Of a DNA stretch of 64,000 nt, positions 17,075-25,968 are shown piece after piece. Position 1 is the first letter of the stretch, and every line of letters begins with the position of its first letter. The stretch covers positions 6,572,001 through 6,636,000 of the forward strand of contig NZ_JBCJKP010000001.1 in assembly GCF_039503195.1 (NCBI RefSeq), in the 5' to 3' direction. The notes beneath the pieces were generated by a model. The model made no database searches, was not told where the DNA came from, and saw only the letters and a program-made list of their open reading frames with translations. Made by a program: the position numbers and the translations under genes. Source of the DNA: Streptomyces mirabilis (lineage in GTDB: Bacteria > Actinomycetota > Actinomycetes > Streptomycetales > Streptomycetaceae).

Positions 17075-18618
17075 TCAGAAGTCCCTGCGCCCGCGTGTCC
17101 TCGGTCCGCCGAAGCTCGCCGCGGGGGCGCCGGGCGTGTCGTCGAGCAGGATCCCGCCGAGCACCGCACCGCCGACGCCCGCGCCCTCGGGCCCGGCGTA
17201 CGGATTCCCGTACGCCCGCACGTCCCGCTCCGCGAGCTGCTGGGCCTCCAGAGCGAGCCCATCGGCGCACCGGACGTCGACGAGGGTGCGAGGCGCGAGC
17301 GCGAGGAGCCGCTCCGCCTCCGACAGCCGGGTCCGGGCCTCGACCCCGACCGCTCCCCGGTGTGTCGTGACGAAGTCGGAGGCGAGGGCGACGACACTGC
17401 GGGCCACTAGGAGCGCGGGGTCGAGGAAGGCCCGGTCGAGGAAGGGCCGGTCGACGGGCACGCGGTCCTCGGCCAGGAGCGGTGCCCCGGCGTCGGCGAG
17501 GCGACGGAGGGCGCCGAGGGGGTCGTACGGACGGACGCCGCCCGTGATGTCCCGCCGCACGTCGGCGACGGCCGACGCGGCGTGTGTGATCCGACCGGGC
17601 AGCGCACCGACGGGCGGGAAGCCGCGCGCGGCCACGAGCTCGGCGTCCGCGTCACGCAGCGCACCGGGCAACAAGGCCGTCGCGGAGGAGAGTTCGGAGG
17701 CCAACCGGTCGATACCGGCCACGAAGAGGTCCGCCTGGTCGACGGCGGCCTCGGCGGCCCGCAGATACGCCGTCGCCCGGGCGCCCTCCCCCGGTCCAGG
17801 GACTGCCGGGCCCGGTCCAGGCGCGTGGTGGCGAAGACGAGCCGGTCCTTGGCCTGTTCGACGTTGCCCGCGACGGACAGGGACGCGGAGGGCGCGTACC
17901 GCTCGCGCAGTTCGGTGAACGTCGCCTCCGCGGCCGGGGTGCGCGCGGTGAGCTCCCGGAAGCGGGCCTCCGCCGACTCCAGCGCGGCGGGCAGCGTCCG
18001 TTCCAGGGCGCGCAGCAGGTCGAACCCGGGCGCCTCCGCGTCCAGCCGCCGCCCCGCCTCCGTACAGCGGGCGACGATCTCCTCCAGCAGCTGTCGCCTC
18101 ACGAGGCTGTCGTCCGTGAGGGTGTCGTCCAGCCGCTGCCACAGCCGGAAGGACGCCGTCAGCTCGGAGCGCGCGAACACCAGTGCCTTCGTGCACGTCG
18201 CGACGGCCTCCTCCCCGAACCGGTCGGCGGCCCAGCCGAGTTCCTCCGTGCTGCTGCGCACGCAGTCGTCGATCTCGACGAGCAACCGCCCTGCCCGCCG
18301 GTCGAGTTCGGCGAACGGCACGGGGTGCGGGGTGCCGCCGCCGGGCGTCGTGCGGGTTCGGGCCCGTCGTGTCCGCCGCGCGTACGAGTACGCCGCCAGC
18401 GCTCCCGCGGCGAGCACCGCGACGAGGGGCAGTACGAGATCGCCGGTGCTCGTCCCACCCCGCCCGGGCGCGTCCCGCACCTCGTCGGCTCCGGCCCGTG
18501 TGACGGGCAGCAGCAGCCACCCCACCGCCAGCAGCCCCCCGAGCACGGCATGCGCCACCCGCACGGCTATGTGGGACGTGGCTCGGCGCGACCGGCTTCG
18601 GCTCAGGGGCGACGTCAC
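17075..18618 (-). CDS. Helical membrane protein resembling the post-TPM part of TPM-domain proteins, frameshifted
   Basis: From the GTG at 18616-18618 the product begins with a signal/transmembrane segment (VLGGLLAVGWLLLPVTRAGA), then a second one (VLPLVAVLAAGALAAYSYA), then about 400 residues of helices (RRAGRLLVEIDDCVRSSTEE, VEQAKDRLVFATTRL, QADLFVAGIDRLASEL). This matches what follows the TPM domain in long streptomycete TPM proteins, but no TPM domain is present. The frame breaks in the C run 17788-17792. One added base gives 514 residues ending TRGRRDF. Function unknown; it is divergent from the barrel-protein operon. Confidence 0.7.
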
Positions 18619-18724
18619 ATTTGGGAGCGTATGACCGCTTGCGCCGGGGCGCGACCGGGGGTGCGCCGAGGCGGGGCCGCTTAAGGTACCGGGGATACGG
18701 GGGCATACGGAGGGGGCACGGGGG

Positions 18725-19912
18725 ATGGACGAGCAGCGCACGGGGACCGAGGTGGACACGGGGGCGGAGCCGGGGGCGGAGACGCCGGCGACACCGGGCG
18801 GGGCAGGGACGGACAGGGGAGCGGGCGGGCCGGAGGACGACGAGGGCCGTACCTCCCCGGGCCGGGTCCCCGCCTGGCTTCGAACGGTGGGCCGGGGCTG
18901 GCGGCACCCCCGCCTCCGCTGGCCCAAACGGGTCGCGCTCGCCCTCGTTCTGATGGTGGTCCTCTCCACGCTCGCCACGGGCATCGCCCTGCGGATCAAT
19001 TACTCCGGAGATCCGGCCCCCGGTACCCAGACCAGGAACCGCGACGCCCTCTGGATGGGCCACGCCTGGGTGGACGGCCGGAAGAAGGACGCGGACGTCA
19101 AGTCGCTCGCGAAGCGGCTGCGGGCGACCGGGATCCGGGATCTGTATGTGCACGCGGGACCGCTGGAGCACGACGGAACCCTGCCCGAGGCGGCGTACCC
19201 GAAGGCGCGTTGGCTGGTCGAGGCCGTGCACCGCGAACTGCCCGGTGTCCGTGTCCAGGCCTGGCTCGGCGACGTGCTCGCCACCGAGGGGGAGGTCGGG
19301 ATGCGCCTGGAACGGGCGGCCACCCGGGCCGCCGTCGTCCGCTCCGCCGGGCAGATCCTCGACGCCGGTTTCGAGGGCGCCCACTTCGACCTGGAGCCCC
19401 TGCACTCCGACGACTCGAACTACCTTTCCCTGCTCGACGAGCTGCGCCGCGTCACCCGCGCCCACGACGCCCAGCTCTCCGTCGCCGCCCACCAGATCGA
19501 CCCGCTCCCGAACCTCCACTCCGTCGTCGGCGCCTTCACCGCGCACCCCAAGTGGTGGTCCCAGTCCTTCTTCGGACAGGTCGCCCGCCGGGTCGACCAG
19601 ATCGCCGTGATGTCGTACGACACGGCGCTTCCGCTGGAGAGCCTGTACGGGGGTTACGTCGCCGAGCAGACCTCCCTCGCGCTCGAAGTCACCCCGAAGT
19701 CGACCGACCTGCTGATGGGCCTGCCCTTTTATTACGAGGACAACATGGACCACCACGGCTCCGCCGAGACGGTCGCGGCTGCCGTCCGCGGCACCCGCCT
19801 CGGCCTCTCCCGCACCGACCGCACCAGGGAACACTTCGGCGTCGCCCTGTACGTGGACTTCGCCGCCCGGGAGAAGGACTGGAGGGCGTACGAGGAAGGC
19901 TGGGTCCGATGA
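18725..19912 (+). CDS. Membrane-anchored glycoside-hydrolase-like (TIM-barrel) protein
   Basis: 395 residues. Residues 1-65 are acidic, Gly-rich and cytoplasmic, and one transmembrane helix follows (VALALVLMVVLSTLATGIAL, about 68-90). The extracytoplasmic part looks like a GH18-type or related (beta/alpha)8 barrel: YVHAGPLEHDG, then HFDLEPLHSDDSNY (D222, E224 at the usual acid position after strand 4) and VMSYDT (Y298, D299) after strand 6. The classical DxxDxDxE motif is not complete, so activity is uncertain. Its ATG..TGA overlaps the next gene by four bases, so the two products are translationally coupled. Confidence 0.7.
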   Translation: MDEQRTGTEVDTGAEPGAETPATPGGAGTDRGAGGPEDDEGRTSPGRVPAWLRTVGRGWRHPRLRWPKRVALALVLMVVLSTLATGIALRINYSGDPAPGTQTRNRDALWMGHAWVDGRKKDADVKSLAKRLRATGIRDLYVHAGPLEHDGTLPEAAYPKARWLVEAVHRELPGVRVQAWLGDVLATEGEVGMRLERAATRAAVVRSAGQILDAGFEGAHFDLEPLHSDDSNYLSLLDELRRVTRAHDAQLSVAAHQIDPLPNLHSVVGAFTAHPKWWSQSFFGQVARRVDQIAVMSYDTALPLESLYGGYVAEQTSLALEVTPKSTDLLMGLPFYYEDNMDHHGSAETVAAAVRGTRLGLSRTDRTREHFGVALYVDFAAREKDWRAYEEGWVR

Positions 19913-20907
19913 CCGTCACGCGCAGGCCGCTCACGAGGGACGCGCTCGCGCCCCTCGCCCGTGCCGCTCTCGGCCGGGCCCGGACGCTCACCGCGGTCAC
20001 CCGGCTGCGCGGCGGCAGCAAGAAGGGTGTCTACCGGCTCTTCATCGACGACGGCTCCACCGCGGTCGCCTACGTCTGGGACCCGGCCGAGGACTACTGG
20101 GACGCGGCCCCGGCCGACCCTCGCGACTCCTTCTCGCACGCCTCCGGGCTCGACCTCTTCACCGCCGCGTACGACAGGCTCACCGGCCTCGGCATCCGCA
20201 CCCCCCGCCTGCTGTTCGCCGACCGCAGCCACACCCATCTGCCCTCGGACGTGGCCGTGGTGGAGGACGTGCGCGGCGGCAGCCTGGAGGACCTGCTGCA
20301 CCGCGACCCCGAGGCCGCCGAAGGGCCCCTGCGGGAACTGGCCGAGGCCCTGCACACCCTGCACGCCCACCCCGCACCCCGCCACGGCAAGGTCGCCGTC
20401 GTCGACAACGGCGGCAGCGCGTACGGCGGTTCGTGCGAGCAGGTCGTCCTCGAACGGGCCCTGGCCGACCTGGCGGAGGCCGCCGCACGCGACCCTCGGA
20501 TCGCCGCCGTACGCGAGGCCCTGTACGGCCGTCTGCACGCGCTCGCCGGGAGGGTCCGACCGCGCGGACGCGTCGGCCTGGTCCACGGCGAACTCGGCCC
20601 GGACCACGTCCTCGTGGACGAGTACGGCCACCCCGCCCTCATCGACATCGAGGGCCTGCTCTACTTCGACGCCGAGTGGGAGCACGTCTTCCTGCGCCAG
20701 CGCTTCCACCACGCCTACGAGGCACTGCGCGCCGACGGCCTCGACGAGGACCGGCTGCGGCTCTACCGCCTGGCCATGCACCTCTCGCTGGTCGCCGGCC
20801 CGCTCCGGCTCCTCGACGGCGACTTCCCGGATCCGGAGTTCATGCGGGCGATCGCGGAACACAGCATGGGGCAGACCCTCACGCTGCTGGAGGACCCCGT
20901 GCCATGA
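19909..20907 (+). CDS. APH-like phosphotransferase
   Basis: 332 residues of the aminoglycoside phosphotransferase/protein-kinase-like fold. The N-terminal lobe has RLRGGSKKGVYRLFID. The catalytic loop is VHGELGPDHVLVDE (H226, with D at 232 in place of the usual HxDxxxxN pattern), and the metal-binding DIE motif is at 246-248 (ALIDIEGLLYFDAEWE). Family members phosphorylate antibiotics, sugars, choline or other hydroxyl groups; the substrate is not predictable. The start ATG overlaps the preceding TGA. A role in modifying something linked to the membrane-anchored barrel protein is inference from coupling only. Confidence 0.75.
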   Translation: MTVTRRPLTRDALAPLARAALGRARTLTAVTRLRGGSKKGVYRLFIDDGSTAVAYVWDPAEDYWDAAPADPRDSFSHASGLDLFTAAYDRLTGLGIRTPRLLFADRSHTHLPSDVAVVEDVRGGSLEDLLHRDPEAAEGPLRELAEALHTLHAHPAPRHGKVAVVDNGGSAYGGSCEQVVLERALADLAEAAARDPRIAAVREALYGRLHALAGRVRPRGRVGLVHGELGPDHVLVDEYGHPALIDIEGLLYFDAEWEHVFLRQRFHHAYEALRADGLDEDRLRLYRLAMHLSLVAGPLRLLDGDFPDPEFMRAIAEHSMGQTLTLLEDPVP

Positions 20908-20952
20908 TCTGGGGGCGCGCCTGGTCGGCGCGCCGTGGGGGAGGGAGAGACG

Positions 20953-21263
20953 GTGCACCCGTATCTGGTGGGCTTCGCCGCGCTGGCGATGACCGGCGCG
21001 GCGCTGATGGGGATCGCCGGGATCGTCACGGGCTGGGTGCCGCCCTGGCTGCGCCCCGGGTCCTCCGGCCGAAGCTGTGGGGGTACGGCTCGGTGGTGGG
21101 GGCCGCCGGGATGTCCCTGTACATGTTCATCGGCCCGTTCCGAGGGCCCGACCTCAGCATGGCGCCCTTCGCGATGATCGGTATGGCTCTGTTCATCGCG
21201 GGGATGGTGCTGCAGATGGCCTCGCGGCGTCCCGGTGGCCCCGACATCCCCGAACACCGATGA
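20953..21263 (+). CDS. Small membrane protein, frameshifted
   Basis: The GTG at 20953, with GAGGGAG 5 nt upstream, starts VHPYLVGFAALAMTGAALMG, a membrane helix. The frame breaks in CCCC/GGG at 21054-21060. With one added base it continues as RPKLWGYGSVVGAAGMSLYM, GMALFIAGMVLQMAS and ends PDIPEHR at the TGA 21261-21263, giving 103 residues with about three membrane segments. The stop overlaps the next start (ATGA). I do not recognise the family. It lies in the same operon as the phosphotransferase gene. Confidence 0.65.
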
Positions 21264-21589
21264 CAGCGCGCTGGCTCTTCGCGGCGGGCCTCGGCGAGGG
21301 CGTGGTCCTCGGACTCGCGGCGGCCGTCGGGATCGTCGCCGTGCGCGGCGGCCGGGTGCCGGGGTGGGAGCGTCGTCCCGTCGTCCGCCGCCGCCTGTGG
21401 GGCCAGGGCGCGCTGCTGGTGACGGCGGCCGTCGCGCTCCAGTCGTTGAACCTGGCCTTCTCGGGCCCCGGCTTCCTCCAGTTCGCGGGCGCCCTCGTGA
21501 GCTGCGCGGGCCTGATCACCGGGGCCGCCCTGATGCACCGGGCGACCCGAGACCGCCGCCGCGGCCCCACCGCTCCTACGACTCCCTAG
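21260..21589 (+). CDS. Small membrane protein
   Basis: 109 residues beginning MTARWLFAAGLGEGVVLGLA, with hydrophobic segments also at LLVTAAVALQSLNLAF and FAGALVSCAGLITGAALM. The C-terminus is basic (RATRDRRRGP). The ATG overlaps the stop of the preceding membrane gene by four bases, so the pair is probably co-expressed and may form a complex. I do not recognise the family. Confidence 0.6.
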   Translation: MTARWLFAAGLGEGVVLGLAAAVGIVAVRGGRVPGWERRPVVRRRLWGQGALLVTAAVALQSLNLAFSGPGFLQFAGALVSCAGLITGAALMHRATRDRRRGPTAPTTP

Positions 21590-21602
21590 AGCCCCAAGGG
21601 TC

Positions 21603-22379
21603 CTATGAAGACGAATCCCGCCTTCTGATCTTCGAACCCAGCCACACCAGCGGGTCGTACTTGCGGTCGACCGCGCGTTCCTTCAAGGGGATCAGGGCGT
21701 TGTCCGTGATCTTGATGCCCTCGGGGCAGACCTCCGTGCAGCACTTGGTGATGTTGCAGTAGCCGAGGCCGTGCTCGTCCTGGGCGGTGCGCTTGCGGTC
21801 CAGGCCGGTGTCGGAGGCCGCGTCCAGCGGGTGCATGTCCAGTTCGGCGACGCGCATCAGGAAGCGCGGGCCCGCGAACGCCGGCTTGTTCTCCTCGTGG
21901 TCGCGCACGACATGGCAGGTGTCCTGGCACAGGAAGCACTCGATGCACTTGCGGAACTCCTGCGAGCGGTCCACGTCCTCCTGCTGCATGCGGTACTCGC
22001 CGGGGCCGAGACCGGCCGGGGGGACGAAGGCGGGGATCTGGCGTGCCTTCGCGTAGTTGAAGCCCACGTCCGTGACGAGATCCCGGACGACCGGGAAGGC
22101 GCGCAGCGGTGTGACGGTGATCGTCTCCTCCCGCGTGAACACCGACATGCGTGTCATGCACAGCAGCCGGGGGCGTCCGTTGATCTCCGCCGAGCACGAA
22201 CCGCACTTGCCCGCCTTGCAGTTCCAGCGGACGGCCAGGTCCGGGGCCTGGGTCGCCTGGAGCCGGTGGATGATGTCGAGCACCACCTCACCGTCGTTGA
22301 CCTCGACCGCGAAGTCCTCCAGGCCGCCGCCCTTCACATCCCCGCGCCACACCTTGAAGCGGGCCTCGTAGCTGCTCAC
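21603..22379 (-). CDS. sdhB: Succinate dehydrogenase/fumarate reductase iron-sulfur subunit
   Basis: 258 residues starting at a GTG (22377-22379) that overlaps the sdhA TGA. The N-terminal plant-type ferredoxin domain has the [2Fe-2S] set WNCKAGKCGSCSAEI plus the later RLLC. The C-terminal domain carries CIECFLCQDTC and CCTEVCPEG for the [3Fe-4S] and [4Fe-4S] clusters. It passes electrons from the flavoprotein to the quinone site in the membrane subunit. The sequence type resembles the actinobacterial Sdh1-like enzyme. It is the last gene of the minus-strand operon and is convergent with the small membrane protein, only 13 nt away. Confidence 0.93.
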   Translation of the reverse strand: MSSYEARFKVWRGDVKGGGLEDFAVEVNDGEVVLDIIHRLQATQAPDLAVRWNCKAGKCGSCSAEINGRPRLLCMTRMSVFTREETITVTPLRAFPVVRDLVTDVGFNYAKARQIPAFVPPAGLGPGEYRMQQEDVDRSQEFRKCIECFLCQDTCHVVRDHEENKPAFAGPRFLMRVAELDMHPLDAASDTGLDRKRTAQDEHGLGYCNITKCCTEVCPEGIKITDNALIPLKERAVDRKYDPLVWLGSKIRRRDSSS

Positions 22380-24318
22380 TCGTAGAGCTCCTCTTCGGCG
22401 AGGTACTTGACCAGCTCCTCCTTCTCGAAGAGGGCGAGCAGGTCGGGACGAATGGGTTCGGTGGTCTCGCGGCTGAGGTCGATCTGGCCGTGCACCGGGT
22501 CGGTGGCCGCCAACCCGCCCGTGGGGTCGGTGAGTTGGCACAGGAGGTTCACGCGACGCCAGGTCCGCTCCATCGTCGGATGGTCCTCGCGGGTGTGGCC
22601 GCCGCGTGACTCCGTGCGCTCCAGGGCGGCGCGGGCCACACATTCGCTGACCAGGAGCATGTTGCGCAGGTCGAGGGCGAGGTGCCAGCCGGGGTTGAAC
22701 TGCCGGTGGCCCTCGACTCCGGCCCGCCGTGCCCGTACCCGCAGGTCGGCGAGTTTCTCCAGGGCCTGTTCCATCTCGGCCTCGCGGCGGATGATGCCGA
22801 CCAGGTCGTTCATGGTCTGCTGGAGTTCCTGGTGGAGGGTGTACGGGTTCTCGGGCGGGCGTCCGCTCTCCGTACCGGGCTCCGGACCCTCGGCCGAGAA
22901 GGGCCGCAGGGCCTCGGCCGCCGCGGTGTCGATCTGGATGTCGTCCACGGGCGGGCGGTCCCCGGCCAGGTCGGCGGCGTACCCGGCGGCGTGCAGTCCC
23001 GCCCGCCGTCCGAAGACCAGCAGGTCGGAGAGGGAGTTGCCGCCGAGCCGATTGGAACCGTGCATGCCGCCCGCGACCTCACCGGCGGCGAACAGGCCCG
23101 GTACGCCGCGCGCGGCCGCCGAGTCCGATTCGACCGCGATGCCGCCCATCACGTAGTGACAGGTGGGCCCGACCTCCATCGCCTCCGCCGTGATGTCGAC
23201 GTCCGCGAGCTCCTTGAACTGGTGGTACATGGAGGGAAGTCGGCGCCGGATCACCTCGGCGGGCATACGGGTCGACACATCGAGGAAGACCCCGCCGTGC
23301 GGCGACCCGCGACCCGCCTTCACCTCGGAGTTGATGGCGCGCGCGACCTCGTCGCGGGGCAGCAGCTCCGGGGACGCCGGTTGTGGTCCGGGTCCTCGTA
23401 CCAGCGGTCGCCCTCCTCCTCGGACTGCGCGTACTTCTCCTTGAAGACGTCCGGGATGTAGTCGAACATGAACCGCTTGCCGTCGGAGTTCCTGAGCACC
23501 CCGCCGTCCCCGCGCACCGACTCGGTGACCAGGATCCCCTTCACCGACGGCGGCCAGACCATGCCCGTCGGATGGAACTGCACGAACTCCATGTTGAGCA
23601 GCGGCGCCCCGGCGAGCAACGCGAGGGCGTGCCCGTCGCCCGTGTACTCCCACGAGTTCGACGTCACCTTGAACGACTTGCCGATACCGCCGGTGGCGAT
23701 GACGACGGAGGGAGCTTCGAGCACGAAGAAGCGCCCGGACTCGCGCTCGTAGCAGAACGCGCCGGAGACGCGGTTGCCGTCCTTCAGCACACGCGTGACG
23801 GTGCACTCCTGGTACACCTTCAGCCGGCTCTCGTACTCGCCCGTCTCCTTCATGTCCTCCTGCTGGAGCGACACGATCTTCTGCTGGAGGGTCCGGATGA
23901 GTTCGAGTCCGGTCCGGTCGCCGACGTGGGCGAGCCGCGGATACTCGTGGCCGCCGAAGTTGCGCTGCGAGATCCGCCCGTCCTTCGTACGGTCGAACAG
24001 GGCGCCCCAGGTCTCGAGCTCCCACACCCGGTCCGGGGCTTCCTTGGCATGCAGCTCGGCCATCCGCCACTGGTTCAGGAACTTGCCGCCCCGCATGGTG
24101 TCGCGGAAGTGGACCTGCCAGTTGTCGCCGGAGTTGACGTTGCCCATCGCGGCCGCGATGCCGCCCTCGGCCATCACCGTGTGGGCTTTGCCGAACAGCG
24201 ACTTGCAGATCACGGCCGTACGGGCGCCACGCTCGCGCGCCTCGATGGCGGCGCGCAGTCCGGCGCCACCGGCGCCGACCACGACAACGTCCCACTCCTG
24301 CCTGTCAACCACGGACAT
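22376..24318 (-). CDS. sdhA: Succinate dehydrogenase/fumarate reductase flavoprotein subunit, frameshifted
   Basis: The product starts MSVVDRQEWDVVVVGAGGAG with the FAD dinucleotide fold at residues 11-20 and the covalent-FAD histidine H46 in KAHTVMAEGG. The substrate-site region includes FVQFHPTGMVWPP and later HGSNRLGGNSLSDLLVFGRR. The frame is broken in the G run 23370-23373: as written it reads PRSCCPATRSR and stops near 23320. One added base gives PPELLPRDEVARAINSEV and an intact C-terminus ending EELYE, 647 residues. Operon order is sdhC-sdhA-sdhB. It oxidises succinate to fumarate in the TCA cycle and respiratory chain. Confidence 0.92.
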
Positions 24319-24335
24319 CAGAGGGCCCCACTCAG

Positions 24336-25157
24336 CTAGAAGAAGCGCGGATCGTCGAAGGCGCCGGACGCGACGAGGTACACGTAGAAGTCGGCGAGCG
24401 CCACGCTGATCAGCGACGCCCAGGCGAGCAGCATGTGGCGGGCGTTCAGCTTCCCGACCCACTGCCACATCCGGTAGCGCACGGGATGTTTGGAGAAGTG
24501 CTTGAGCTTTCCGCCGACGATGTGCCGGCAGGAGTGGCAGGACAGGGTGTACGCCCAGATCAGCGTGATGTTGAGCAGGAAGACCAGGGTGCCCAGGCCC
24601 ATGTGGCCCCAGCGGTAGTGCTCGTCGCGGAAGGAGAGCACGGTGTCGTAGGTCAGGATCCCGGCGACGACGATCGCGGCGTAGAAGAAGTACCGGTGGA
24701 CGTTTTGCAGGATGAGCGGGAAGCGGGTCTCGCCGGTGTACTTCGTGTGCGGCTCGGCGACCGCGCAGGCCGGCGGCGACGCCCAGAAGCCGCGGTAGTA
24801 GGCCTTGCGGTAGTAGTAGCAGGTCAGCCGGAAGCCGAGCGGGAAGATCAGGATGATGATGGCGGGGGAGATGCCCCACCAGCTCCCGAAGAGGTCCGCG
24901 TTGGGGCCCGCGTGCATCGTCCGGCACCGCTCGGCCAGACAGGGCGAGTAGAACGGCGAGACGTACGGCGCCGAGTAGTAGTTCGTGTCCGCGAACGCGC
25001 GCCAGGTCGAGTACACGACGAAGGCCAGCAGCCCGGCGGCGGTGGCGGCGGGCGCCAGCCACCAGCGGTCGGTGCGCAGATGCGGGGCGGTGATCGCGGC
25101 GCGGGTACCGGTGTGTACGCCGCCGCGGGTCGGATGGGGTTCAGTGCCAGTGCTCAA
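24336..25157 (-). CDS. sdhC: Succinate dehydrogenase membrane (cytochrome b-type) subunit
   Basis: 273 residues with about five membrane segments (LAPAATAAGLLAFVVYSTW, AIIILIFPLGFRLTCYYY, YFFYAAIVVAGILTY, GTLVFLLNITLIWAYTL, MLLAWASLISVALADFYVYL). His residues near helix ends (NVHRYFFY, SCHSCRHIV) are candidate haem or quinone ligands. It is the large single anchor typical of Sdh1-type actinobacterial complexes. The start appears to be TTG at 25155-25157 with GGAGGCG about 5 nt upstream. sdhA follows after 17 nt. Confidence 0.88.
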   Translation of the reverse strand: MSTGTEPHPTRGGVHTGTRAAITAPHLRTDRWWLAPAATAAGLLAFVVYSTWRAFADTNYYSAPYVSPFYSPCLAERCRTMHAGPNADLFGSWWGISPAIIILIFPLGFRLTCYYYRKAYYRGFWASPPACAVAEPHTKYTGETRFPLILQNVHRYFFYAAIVVAGILTYDTVLSFRDEHYRWGHMGLGTLVFLLNITLIWAYTLSCHSCRHIVGGKLKHFSKHPVRYRMWQWVGKLNARHMLLAWASLISVALADFYVYLVASGAFDDPRFF

Positions 25158-25176
25158 CTTTTCGCCTCCGGGGCGC

Positions 25177-25467
25177 TCACGGGGCGTGGCGGTCGTGGGC
25201 GCCGAGTCCCTCGTCGTCCGAGTCCGTCCACAAGGAGCTGTCGTACGGGGTGTCGGGGATCGGGACGAGATCGGGGCGCCGGGGCGGGGAGAGGCCGGGG
25301 GCGGACTCGCGCAGCAGGGCGACGCTCTCGCGCAGGTGGTCGGCGTCGGCGCGGACGCGGCGCATCTCCAGGCCGCCTCCGCCGATCTGCTGCTCCAGGC
25401 GTCCCACCGACCTCACGAGGTCGTCGATGCATCGCTGAACTGACGTCAAATCGTCGTGTACGGACAT
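25177..25467 (-). CDS. Small coiled-coil protein leading the sdh operon
   Basis: 96 residues: MSVHDDLTSVQRCIDDLVRS, then an amphipathic helix (RLEQQIGGGGLEMRRV, HLRESVALLRES) and a Pro/Asp-rich tail. The first 60 residues have a heptad pattern. It ends 19 nt before sdhC and shares its strand, so it is probably the first gene of the sdh transcript. I know no assigned function. It could be an assembly or regulatory factor for the dehydrogenase, but this rests on position only. Confidence 0.65.
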   Translation of the reverse strand: MSVHDDLTSVQRCIDDLVRSVGRLEQQIGGGGLEMRRVRADADHLRESVALLRESAPGLSPPRRPDLVPIPDTPYDSSLWTDSDDEGLGAHDRHAP

Positions 25468-25649
25468 GACTTGCCCTCACTTCCAGGACCCTGCGGTCCA
25501 AGGCGGCAACGTTCATGCGCCTGCGAGTGTTGCGCGTCACACCGAGCCGTGGGAAGGGATCTGCACGGATTGACGGCTCACGGCCCCCGGAATGCGCCCC
25601 CCCGGGGCCGATTTGCATCCACACGTGAGTGAATCCGCTCCCTGGCCCG

Positions 25650-25790
25650 GGGCCGCGCCCCGGATCCCCGTTCGGCCGTGGCCGCTCGGCTGCCGGCCGG
25701 TGGGGGCTGGTCGCGCAGTTCCCCGCGCCCCCAGGGGTGGGGCTGCGCCCCATATCCCCGCTCGCCCGAAGTTCTACGGCCGCCGGCCGG
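25650..25790. repeat. Dispersed intergenic GC-rich element, copy 2
   Basis: The same core word as at 16870 (GGGGGCTGGTCGCGCA) followed by GTTCCCCGCGCCCCC, with several self-complementary arms. Confidence 0.6.
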
Positions 25791-25898
25791 CAGGGGCGGC
25801 GGAGGCGGAAGCGTTGGGCCGGACGGGTGGCGTTCCGGGTGCCCCACGTCGTGTCGCCGCACCCCCACGCTCCCCCTCCCCTTCAGTGGGCACATACA

Positions 25899-25934
25899 TC
25901 TGATCAACCGCATATTCCGCCAAAAGTGATCAGA
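25899..25934 (+). promoter_or_regulatory. Inverted repeat upstream of lipoprotein gene, candidate operator
   Basis: TCTGATCA (25899-25906) and TGATCAGA (25927-25934) form a perfect 8-bp inverted repeat with a 20-nt A/T-richer spacer, ending 34 nt before the ATG. Two TGATCA half-sites two helical turns apart suggest a dimeric regulator or a 5' hairpin. Confidence 0.5.
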
Positions 25935-25968
25935 TCCGGCCCCGTTCTCCCCACCGGAGGTTGCAGTG

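Larger units (their letters stand above)
25468..25968. other. Intergenic region between the sdh operon and the peptide-binding lipoprotein gene
   Basis: No gene is supported. The first part should hold the sdh operon promoter. 25650-25790 contains copy 2 of the dispersed GC-rich element, with GGGGGCTGGTCGCGCAGTTC and strong hairpins. 25899-25934 is an inverted repeat close to the next start codon. Confidence 0.6.
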
